In this document: positions 19,501 through 21,240 of the stretch, piece after piece
Layout of the letters: every line of letters begins with the position of its first letter
Position numbering within the stretch: position 1 is the first letter of the stretch
Origin: Pyxidicoccus caerfyrddinensis
Lineage (GTDB): Bacteria; Myxococcota; Myxococcia; Myxococcales; Myxococcaceae
Reading direction: 5' to 3'
NCBI RefSeq assembly: GCF_010894405.1
Contig: NZ_JAAIYA010000015.1
Coordinates: 41,640-73,834 of the forward strand
DNA: 32,195 bases
The notes under the pieces: generated by a model
Databases searched by the model: none
Told to the model about the DNA's origin: nothing
The model's input: only the letters and a program-made list of their open reading frames with translations
Position numbers and translations under genes: made by a program

Positions 19501-20967
19501 GAAGACTTCGGGCAGCGTGGACTCGCGCGGGTAGTCGGAGGCCTGGGTGCTCCACTCCCGCAGCAACTGCCGCTGCTCGGCGGCGTCCATCAGCGGCAGC
19601 TCGGACAGGCGCCGCTCGGGGTGCGCGGCGAGGCCCTCCAGCAGCGTCTGGAAGTGCGCCAGCAGCCGGCGCACCGTCGGCTCCTCGAAGAGGTCCGTGC
19701 GGTACACCGCGGCGAGGCGCAGGCCCTGGGGCAGCTCGGTGGCCAGCACCGTCAGGTCGACCTGGCTGGTGCCGCTGTCCATCGGCTGCATTTCCAACGT
19801 CAGTCCCGGCACCCGCAGCGGCGGCAGGGGCGCGTTCTGCAGGGCGAACATCACCTGGAACAGCGGCGTGCTGCTCAGCTTGCGCTCGGGCTGGAGTGCC
19901 TCCACCAGCTTCTCGAAGGGCACGTCCTGGTGGGCGAAGGCGCCGAGCGTCGTCTCATGCGTCCGGGCCATCAAGGCCTGGAAGGACGGGTCTCCGGACA
20001 GGTCCGCGCGCAGGGCGAGCGTGTTGACGAACAGGCCGATGAGGCCCTCCAGCTCGGAGCGGTTGCGTCCGGCCACCGGGGTGCCGACGACGACGTCGTC
20101 CTGGCCGCTGTAGCGCGACAGCAGCACCTGGTACGCGGACAGCAGGACGGTGAAGAGGGTGCGGCCCTCGCGTCCGGCCAGTGCCTTCAGCGACTGGAGC
20201 AGCGCCGGGGGCAACATCACCGTGAGGCGGGCACCGTCGGTGCTGGCCACGGGAGGACGGGGCTTGTCCGTGGGCAGCTCCAGCATGGCATCGGCGTCCA
20301 GCTGCTTGCGCCAGTAGCCGAGCTGCGCGTCCAACGTCTCGCCCTTGAGCCAGTCGCGCTGCCACGTGGCGAACTCGGCATACTGCATCGGCAGCGCGGG
20401 CAGCGAAGCGGCCTGTCCCGCGGCGAGCGCGGGATAGAGCGCGCCCAATTCGCGAACCAGCACGCCCATCGTCCACCCGTCGGAGACGATGTGGTGCACG
20501 TTGAGCAGCAGCAGGTGCTCGCCGGGGCCCCAGCGGTAGAGCACCGTGCGCAGCAGCGGGCCCTTCTCCACGTCGAAGGGCTTGCGTGCGTCAGCGTGCA
20601 GGAGGCTCCAGGCCTCGGCCTCACGCTCGGACGGCTCGCCGTCCTTCACGTCCACGACGGGCAGGGCGACGTCGACGGAGGCGGCGATGTGCTGCAACAC
20701 GCGCCCGTCCTGCTCGACGAAGGTGGTGCGCAGGGCTTCGTGGCGCTGCACCAGTTCCTGGAGCGCGCGGCGGAGGGCGTCGACGTTGAGCTCGCCGGAC
20801 AGGCGCACGGAGATGGGGACGTTGAAGGCGGCGCTGCCCGGGTTGAGCCGCTCCTGGAACCACATCCGCTCTTGCGCGAAGGACACGGGCGCACGACGAG
20901 ACTGACGGCTCTTGTCGCGCAGCAGCTCCGCGAGCCGCGCGCGCTTCTGTTCTGGGGTCAGCGCCAT
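1..20967 (-). CDS. Giant non-ribosomal peptide synthetase with irregular central modules (3' end outside window)
   Basis: Cytoplasmic peptide-assembly enzyme, at least 6989 residues with no stop before the left edge. The ATG at 20967-20965 opens MALTPEQKRARLAELLR, a short N-terminal segment of the kind found ahead of a first C domain; the upstream in-frame stretch to the nearest stop (21199-21201) does not look like NRPS sequence. No good Shine-Dalgarno sequence sits before the ATG; the nearest GGA is about 17 bases upstream. Domain order: C-A-T, C-A-T, C-A-T, A-T, C, A fragment, C-A-T, C-A-T, C-A(partial). All C domains keep HHxxxDG and all six T domains keep GGHSL. Predicted substrates in order are Val, an aliphatic residue, unassigned, unassigned, Gln, unassigned, and one not readable. 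No TE, E or MT domain is visible. It follows the TE-ending NRPS gene in the same orientation. The missing C in the fourth unit and missing A-T after the fourth C domain are the main oddities. Confidence 0.96.
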   Translation of the reverse strand, partial: MALTPEQKRARLAELLRDKSRQSRRAPVSFAQERMWFQERLNPGSAAFNVPISVRLSGELNVDALRRALQELVQRHEALRTTFVEQDGRVLQHIAASVDVALPVVDVKDGEPSEREAEAWSLLHADARKPFDVEKGPLLRTVLYRWGPGEHLLLLNVHHIVSDGWTMGVLVRELGALYPALAAGQAASLPALPMQYAEFATWQRDWLKGETLDAQLGYWRKQLDADAMLELPTDKPRPPVASTDGARLTVMLPPALLQSLKALAGREGRTLFTVLLSAYQVLLSRYSGQDDVVVGTPVAGRNRSELEGLIGLFVNTLALRADLSGDPSFQALMARTHETTLGAFAHQDVPFEKLVEALQPERKLSSTPLFQVMFALQNAPLPPLRVPGLTLEMQPMDSGTSQVDLTVLATELPQGLRLAAVYRTDLFEEPTVRRLLAHFQTLLEGLAAHPERRLSELPLMDAAEQRQLLREWSTQASDYPRESTLPEVFSQVVARFPDHVAVEFGSSRLTYRQLDERSNALAHHLRRLGVSADSRVALAVERSLELIVSLVAILKAGGAYVPLDPSYPRERLAGMVEDTRPQALVTTRALLSRLPVEGLSTVVLDDAALASEPTHELTPAALPDSLAYVDFTSGSTGRPKGVGTTHRNVLRTLLGVDFARFGPDETLLQLAPISFDASTLEIWGALLHGARLVVMPPQPPSLEELGQVLRDSKVTTLWLTAGLFTQVVESHLQSLSPVKQLLAGGDVVPPAHARRVLEELGISLTNGYGPTETTVFAACFRMTDPAQVGASVPIGRPIGSTRLYVLDAHGQPVPVGATGELFIGGDGLARGYVGQPALTAERFIPDAFSGVPGARLYRTGDRARWRADGLMDFLGRADSQVKLRGFRIEPGEIESALSAQPGVRQALVLVREDVPGDKRLVAYVVPAPGHSVDTGVLRDALKQRLPDYMVPSAFVALEVLPLTANGKVDRKALPAPELGSAPDQYVAPRTPTEEKLAALWVEVLRVPRVGAEDNFFELGGHSLLATQVVSRIRVSLGLELPLRELFKFPVLSALARHVDSELQGRQQARPTPEVLLTHPEDTAPLSFAQQRLWFIDQLEPGGTLYNMPFALRLEGALDVAALEASLTQVVDRHESLRTTFAAREGQPVQRIHAPAPFSLSRVDLRGVPASERQPEARRQAVAEATRPFDLEKGPLLRAVLLRLDDSEHILLLTLHHIVSDGWSMGVLVREIGVLYAARISGAPAALPPLPMQYAGFASWQRGWLQGEVLSRQLDYWRKQLSGAPALLELPTDRPRPSVPTYRGAKQPLFIPTDLAGAIKALSKRLGVTPFMTLLAAFQTLLHRYSGQDDIVVGSPIAGRNRAETEGLIGFFVNTLVLRARVTPSTTFAQLLEQVKETTLGGYEHQDVPFEKLVEELSPPRDASYSPLFQVIFALQNTPMGALELPGLRLEPVEAGEAGAKFDLELNFMETPRGYQGVLRYSTDLFDDATATRLLAHYQTLLEGLAANPEQRLSELPLMDAAEQRQLLREWSTKASDHPREATMPEAFSQVVARFPNHVAVEFGSERLTYRQLDERSNALAHHLRRLGVGADSRVALAVERSLELIVSLVAILKAGGAYVPLDPSYPRERLAGMVEDSAPQALVTTRALLPRLPVEGLATVVLEDAALASEPTHALTPAALPDSLAYVDFTSGSTGRPKGVGTTHRGVLRTLLGADYARFGPDEVLLQFAPISFDASTFEIWGALLHGARLVVMPPQAASLEELGHVIQSSGVTTLWATIGLFTQLVDNPPPGLSTVKHVMTGGDVVSPAHVRRAVEELRIPVTAMYGPTETTVFATSYPVTRAEQVGTSVPIGRPIGSTQLYVLDAHGRPVPVGVIGELYVGGDGLARGYLGQPALTAERFIPDAFSGVPGARLYRTGDLVRWRNDGVLDFVGRADTQVKVRGFRIELGEVQAVLSTFPSVREAVVVSRADVHGAKRLVGYVAAPESLDVAALRAFLVQRLPEYMVPSALVRLDALPLTANGKVDRKALPAPESMAAPATAAYVAPRTPTEEKLATLWAEVLGLPRVGAEDNFFEVGGHSLLATRVVSRIRASFGVELPLRELFRAPTVAALAARIEASVSAGEAGTLPPIERVSRAQKLPLSYSQQRVWFLDQLEPGSAAFNMPFTLELAGTLDAEAMRRALEALVHRHESLRTTFHGESEGPVQRINAPAPLEMALIDLSGLPPEQREADARRRINAESLSPFDLAAGPLLRAMLLKLGEQSHVLLLNVHHIVADGWSMSVLVRELGVAYPALTAGVPFVLPALSLQYPDYAAWQRKWLDGAELEKQLTWWRRQLDGAAQDLELPTDRPRNHDASPPGALAPVVLPRALAEAVETFCNREGLTPFMLFLAAFQLLLSRYSGQDDISVGSPVAGRNRVELEGLVGFFLNTLVLRTRLDGDPTVRELLGRVREMALGAYAHQNVPFERLQPMRDLRQAPLFRVMFILQNMPPAELTVPGLAMRSAPLGDHTAKFDLTLTLTRTPEGFDGALDYRADLFEASTAQRMARHLRTLVEAIVAAPGKRLSALSLLSGEERQRLLVDWNATRADFPEACIHALFEAQARRAPDARAASFEGQHLTYAQLDAKANQLAHAMRRRGVGPEVRVALSVERSLDIVVGLLGILKAGGAWVPVDPLLPRERLAFMLEDSGASVLLTQSVLLERFPEAHHARAFCLDSEKDALARESTDAPVTGVAPYHLAYLLYTSGSTGTPKGTAVEHRSVANLVTHEAVAYGIGPGSRVLQFASLSFDLSVEEIFTTLCSGASLLLSPLEKLMPGAPLQKMLREEALTVISLTPAALAATSAEGLPELRTVISGGEALPADVVARWAPGRRLLNTYGPTEATVIATLAECVADGRVPSIGRPLANVRAYVLDVRGEPVPLGVKGELYVGGVGVARGYAGRPALTAERFVPDRFSGEAGARLYRTGDVVRWREDGTLDFVGRADAQVKVRGFRIELGEVESALAKLPAVREAVVVAREDGPGGKRLVGYAVAHEGTQTDGATLRAALKETLPEYMVPSAIVVLPAMPLTSNGKVDRKALPAPDFVSDARDYVAPRTPTEERLAAQWTQLLGVERVGASDNFFDLGGHSLLATQAISRIRAAFGVELPLRELFVAPTLEGVARLIDAALPGGSTPAAPRQREVRALSLPVLPLEEVAAREQAKPRSVEGDTSGAPLTPEVRQRVLVEWNATATEYPRGSTLPEVFAQVVARFPDKVAVEFGDAKLTYRQLDARANQLAWHLRGLGVSTDSRVALGVDRSLELIVSLVAILKAGGAYVPLDASYPRERLVAMLEDSGPSVLVTTRALLSKLPSQGLATVVLEDVELSGLPTHAPPSTALPDSLAYIDFTSGSTGRPKGVGTRQSAVLRTVFGNDYARLGPEETFLLLAPISFDASTLELWGPLLHGARLAVFPPHSPSDVFELEQVLEKHGVTTLHLTAGLFTQVVDSNLSALRNVRQLLTGGDVVSAPHVRRVLEGMFIPVTACYGPTEGTLFTSCHRMTDVSHVGTSVPIGRPIGNTQVYVLDASGQPVAPGVIGELFAGGDGLARGYVGQPALTAERFVPNPFSSVPGARLYRTGDLGRWRQDGVLEFLGRADAQVKVRGYRIELSEVEAALLAIPEVREAVVVAREDSPGDKRLVAYVVAPPSLDLHALRETLKQRLPEYMVPSALGRLDALPLTANGKVDRKALPAPSAFQDRVPSRPPRTDCERELAALWARVLHLDTVGAEDDFFDLGGHSLTATQVLSRIRQHFGVELSFRDFFAAPTIAALAERIEAQAGTRTSTSQPLLRPRKDGGPLPLSFAQQRLWFFAKLDPESTAYNLPFAVRMDGELDVPALATSLRELLQRHESLRTTFHEHEHQPVQVIDASPTLPAGWVDLEALPEAEREDSLQRALEYEAGQPFNLETGPLWRVLLVRQSAEQHVLLLTLHHVIADGWSMGVLVQELATLYTAHAEGRAARLEPLPVQYADFALWQRDWLRDEALEAELGWWRQQLHGAPRALALPTDRPRPTTQSTRGAGHPFHFPHELSDALEALCRQEGATPSMVVLATFQALLARYSGQDDVSVGMPIAGRTHAELEGLIGFFVNTLVLRTKLDGDPSFRALLGRVRDMTLGAYAHQDVPFEKLVEALRPEREAGRTPLFQVMLAFQNAPMPEMMGAGLKLNPLTAEHRSAKFDLTLALTDRGEGIKGQLEYSTDLFNATTAARMVEHLRVLLESALANPDRPLSRVSFLTEDERHLLFHAWREPDAATVGDGCLHRLVQAQARLTPDAVAAEHDGQTLTWRELHQRAREVHRALFKRGLAELPEPPPLTPVSRAEPLPLSFAQQRLWFIDQLEPGTPAYNIPIGVRLEGVLHVDALQRALAELVRRHESLRTTFREHEGQPVQHIAPAYELPLPVVDLSAHGAAALDEAKRLLSREAAHRFNLATGPLLNTLLLRLAPAEHVLVLNLHHIVSDGWSMGVLVREVAANYEAFRHDRASPLPALPVQYADYAVWQREWLQAEVLDAQLGYWRRHLAGAATLQLPTDKPRPPVQTFHGGQLPVHLPRALTQTLKTLCQREGVTPFMVLLASWQALLARYSGQEDISVGSPIAGRQRGELEGLIGFFVNTLVLRTQVRGGESFRQLLQQVRETAVGAYAHQDVPFERLVEELRPERDRSRAPLFQVSFALQNVQAAAGAQPRSELALRPLEVDDRAVKFDLELSLAEFQDGYRGELGYNTDLFDGATAARMAEHFRVLVEALVARPEAPLGSISLLTEAERHQVLVEWNATATDFAGDACVHQRVEAQARRAPDALAVESDDARLTYRELDARANQLARLLLRRGVRTGDRVALCVQRSPDMVVGLLGILKAGAAYVPLAPDYPRERLAFMLQDCGARVLLTQHSLLGLLPEGTDVVCLDSSEDSFSREDTGAPAVSVTADDAAYVIYTSGSTGQPKGVVIPHGALVNHMAWFLSAFGITAEDRVLQKTPLSFDASVWECWASLMVGAPLVLAPPEAHRDPAALVACVVRQRVTVLQVVPSMLRFMLEEEGLRAATHLRWLFCGGEALASELAPRLRALLPETRLVNLYGPTETTIDATSALATGQERGTTVPIGRPVANTRLYVLDGHLRPVPPGVPGELFIGGAQLAHGYLDRPALTAERFVPDAFASTPGARLYRTGDQVRWLRDGSLEYLGRADAQVKLRGFRIEPGEVEAALLAFPDVTQAVALVREDVAGAPRLAGYVTAPASLDTAALRTFLLQRLPEYMVPSAFVVLEALPLTPNGKVDRKALPVPDAASSADSFVAPRTPTEEKLAAIFAAILRLPQVSVTGNFFELGGHSLLATQVISRIRSQLGVELPLRAFFEAPTVAALAERIDATGASHPETAPALVPVPRTGPLPLSFAQQRLWFLDQFQPGGSTYSMPAFVRMEGALDTDALRRALSELASRHEALRTTFTQQEGQPLQVIAPHASLPLETVDLSALQPEAARAELERQLRDEALRPFNLATGPLVRALLLKLGTAEHVFALNMHHIVSDGWSMGVLVREVAALYEAFTQGRPSPLPPLPIQYADYAVWQRQWLQGEVLEAQLAYWKQHLSGVATLELPTDKPRPPVQTFHGAHVPVVLSRATSEQLKALCQREGTTPFMALLAAYQVLLARYSGQQDISVGSPIASRQRAELEGLIGFFVNTLVMRSQVEHGASFVHLLRQVKESALGAYAHQDVPFERLVEELKLVRDTSRSPLFQVFFALQNTPTASAQGKGLALRPVEVDNPTIKFELQLDLLEAPEGYQGALSYNTDLFEPATIGRMAEHFRALVEALVSRPEAPLSAVSMLTAAERRQVLVEWNSTATEYPRASTVPEVFAQVVARHGDKVAVEFGDEKLTYRQLDARANQLAWHLHGMGVTTDSRVAIALERSLELIVSLVAILKAGGAYVPLDPSYPRERLAAMVEDAQPRVLITSRELLAKLPAEVPSTVVLGDVSLEGQPTSALPVAALPQSLAYIDFTSGTTGRPKGVGTPQAAVLRTVFGNDYAHLGPDETFLLIAPVSFDASTLELWGPLLHGARLVVFPPHSPSDLKELESVLVKHGVTTLHLTAGLFTQVVDHNFFSLRSLRQVLTGGDVVSAPHVRRVLEELRIPVTACYGPTETTLFASTHRMTSVEHVGTSVPIGKPIGNTRVYLLDTSGQPVPVGVVGELFIGGDGVARGYVGQPSLTAERFVPDSFSGVPGARLYRTGDLARWRGDGVLEFLGRVDAQVKVRGFRVELAEVETALRAFVGVGEALALVREDVPGDKRIVGYVAAPESLDVPALRAHLKQRLPEYMVPSALVRLDAFPLTANAKVDRKALPAPEAVSSAPDAAYVAPRTPTEELLAGVFAQVLRVPRVGVSDNFFELGGHSLLATQLISRLRATFGVELPLRVLFEAPTLEALATRVDSARESASGNLAPAIVPVPRTGALTLSFAQQRLWFIDQLEPNSPAYNMPAFVRMDGLLDVAALQRGFDELVHRHEALRTTFTQQEGQPLQLISPHGKLPLELVDLSDLEPQAARAELERRLREETLRPFNLATGPLVRAQLLKLGATEHVLALNMHHIVSDGWSMGVLVREVAALYEAFSQGRPSPLPTLPIQYADYAAWQRQWLQGEVLDEQLGYWKQHLSGLTTLELPTDKPRPPVQTFNGAEVPVALSLTASEQLKALCQQEGATPFMALLAAFQVLLSRYSGQQDITVGSPIAGRQRGELEGLIGFFVNTLVLRSHVDAPSSFVHLLRQVKESSLGAYAHQDVPFERLVEVLQPTRDMSRSPLFQVIFALQNAPTASAQGKGLALRPLEVGNPAIKFDLELGLTDSSEGYQGSLGYNTDLFEPATISRMAEHFRTLVEALVARPEAPLASVSMLSAAERQQVLVEWNATATDYPRGSTLPEVFAQVVARHGDKVAVEFGDEKLTYRQLDARANQLAWHLHGMGVTTDSRVAIAL
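1560..4734 (-). other. NRPS module C-A-T, substrate unassigned (DALHLGCLFK), NAK variant in motif A10
   Basis: The C domain begins near residue 5415 (SFAQQRLWFLDQFQPGG) with HHIVSDG at 4303-4323. The A domain (about 3370 to 1860) has pocket residues D A L H L G C L F plus Lys, identical to the C-less A-T unit at 9480-11469. The A10 motif reads NAKVDRKALP, with Ala in place of the usual Gly before the catalytic Lys; the Lys itself is kept. The T domain DNFFELGGHSLLATQ has Ser at residue 6415 (1723-1725). The start of the A domain carries the right-hand copy of a 167-base perfect repeat shared with the next module. Confidence 0.85.
3172..3338 (-). repeat. Right copy of 167-base perfect direct repeat
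   Basis: Identical to bases 1-167 and in the same frame and orientation. It lies at the start of the A domain of the penultimate visible module. Perfect identity, including third codon positions, suggests a recent duplication or gene conversion between neighbouring modules rather than conservation by selection alone. Confidence 0.95.
4735..7899 (-). other. NRPS module C-A-T, predicted Gln (DAWQFGLIDK)
   Basis: The C domain begins at residue about 4360 with SFAQQRLWFIDQLEPGT and has HHIVSDG at 7477-7497. The A domain spans about 6550 to 5040 with YVIYTSGSTGQPKG, LYGPTETT and NGKVDRKALP. Pocket residues D A W Q F G L I D plus Lys match the textbook glutamine code exactly, the firmest substrate call in the window. 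The T domain NFFELGGHSLLATQ has Ser at residue 5359 (4891-4893). This module sits directly after the lone C domain and the A fragment, so two C domains precede its A domain. Confidence 0.88.
7900..9479 (-). other. Lone condensation domain followed by a truncated A-domain fragment (A-T deleted)
   Basis: A complete LCL-type C domain: SFAQQRLWFFAKLDPES (residue 3840 on), HHVIADG at 9043-9063, IGFFVNTLVL, HQDVPFEKLVEAL, and the C-terminal ERHLLFHAWREPDA ending near residue 4289. It is not an epimerisation domain: it has the C1 motif and lacks the E-type WRIL context after the His motif. It is followed by the first ~40 residues of an A domain (8082 to about 7965), including the A1-like motif LTWRELHQRAREV. 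The A2 to A10 motifs and the carrier are absent. The text then joins HRALFKRGLAELPEPP, which resembles the tail after a T domain, and the next C domain starts at residue 4363. The frame is unbroken, so this is an in-frame loss of roughly an A core plus T. Confidence 0.88.
9480..11469 (-). other. C-less NRPS unit A-T (DALHLGCLFK)
   Basis: After the preceding T domain (Ser 3129) comes a Pro/Ala/Glu-rich linker of about 60 residues (11469 to 11281), then LTPEVRQRVLVEWN, the typical last few residues of a C-A linker, then a full A domain (residues about 3237-3730). No C motif lies between the two T/A units. The A domain has TSGSTGRPKG, YGPTEGT and NGKVDRKALP, so it looks functional. Pocket residues are D A L H L G C L F plus Lys, the same as in the A domain at 1860-3370; the substrate is unassigned. 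The T domain DFFDLGGHSLTATQ has Ser at residue 3777 (9637-9639). An A-T unit without C normally starts a chain; inside a protein it means a C domain was lost or never inserted. Confidence 0.86.
11470..14564 (-). other. NRPS module C-A-T, substrate unassigned (DLESIGTVIK), divergent from neighbours
   Basis: The C domain opens with LSYSQQRVWFLDQ (about 14545), not SFAQQRLW, and has HHIVADG at 14134-14154. After the conserved HQNVPFERL it goes straight to QPMRD, lacking four residues (VEAL or VEEL) that the sibling C domains have there (13546-13584). The A domain (about 13210 to 11730) has TSGSTGTPKG, YGPTEAT and a less conserved core (SFDLSVEEIF). Pocket residues are D L E S I G T V I plus Lys. 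Glu at 239 could suit a basic side chain, but I recognise no matching code. The T-domain Ser is residue 3129 (11581-11583). This module looks to have a different ancestry from the Val-type modules around it. Confidence 0.82.
14565..17739 (-). other. NRPS module C-A-T, aliphatic substrate predicted (DAFWMGMVFK)
   Basis: The C domain begins near residue 1080 (SFAQQRLWFIDQLEPGG) with HHIVSDG at 17305-17325 and is LCL type. The A domain (residues about 1540-2030) is nearly a copy of the preceding A domain at many stretches, about 1058 codons away. Its pocket residues are D A F W M G M V F: Phe at 239 and Met at 299 and 322 instead of Leu, Leu and Gly. The pattern stays close to valine/isoleucine pockets, so a branched aliphatic residue is likely, with modest confidence. 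The T domain FFEVGGHSLLATRVV has its Ser at residue 2080 (14728-14730). Confidence 0.82.
17740..20967 (-). other. NRPS first module of downstream subunit: N-terminal segment + C-A-T, predicted Val (DALWLGGVFK)
   Basis: Residues 1-28 form a charged N-terminal segment. The C domain starts at VSFAQERMWFQERLNPGS (residue 28 onward), differing from the sibling SFAQQRLWF(I/L)DQ form, and has HHIVSDG at residues 158-164 (20476-20496). Because it opens the protein, this C domain must take its donor either from a carrier on another subunit or from an acyl donor (lipoinitiation); the sequence alone does not decide. The A domain spans residues about 482-975 with pocket D A L W L G G V F plus Lys: valine predicted. 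The T-domain Ser is residue 1022 (17902-17904). Confidence 0.86.
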
Positions 20968-21240
20968 AGGGCTATGCGTATTCCAGGGAGTCGCGCGTGC
21001 CGACCACAGGGCGTCTGCTCCACAGCAAGCGACACCAGCCAGGCCGGCTTGAACGCGAAACCACGAGAATCTCCAGCAGGGGGGACACAGTGAGATGAAA
21101 CAAGTCCGCGACTGCGAGAATAGCTCCGGAAGCGAGCCATTCTCCAATCCCCATCCAGCGGAGTCAGAGGGGCGGAGCCGATGCGCTCGCGCCCTCTTTC
21201 AGGCAATTCAAGTTGCTCCTGTTATCGCCCCAGCAAGCGA
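20968..21240. other. Intergenic gap between the two NRPS genes
   Basis: 273 bases without a supportable gene. The base composition is visibly less GC-biased than in the flanking genes, and stops in the shared frame (TGA at 21199-21201 and 21208-21210) break any read-through. An imperfect GC-rich hairpin can be drawn at 21167-21196 (GAGGG pairing with CCCTC, one bulge, then two more pairs), but no T-run follows it, so I do not call it a terminator. No consensus -35/-10 or -24/-12 pair is convincing. The length is long for a tightly coupled operon, so the downstream gene may have its own promoter here. Confidence 0.6.

Noticed and set aside
21015..21045. Sigma-54-like TGGC...TTGCT sequence upstream of the second NRPS gene
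   Set aside because: The GG to GC spacing is wrong for a -24/-12 promoter.
18178..21093. Plus-strand open frame running into the intergenic gap
   Set aside because: Shadow of the minus-strand gene; the part within the gap has no coding character or ribosome binding site.
21167..21196. Hairpin as an intrinsic terminator
   Set aside because: The stem is bulged with a long loop and no T-run follows.
20972..21206. Short minus-strand open frames in the intergenic gap as small genes
   Set aside because: Low-complexity translations, no ribosome binding site, overlap with the start of the NRPS gene, and no family resemblance.
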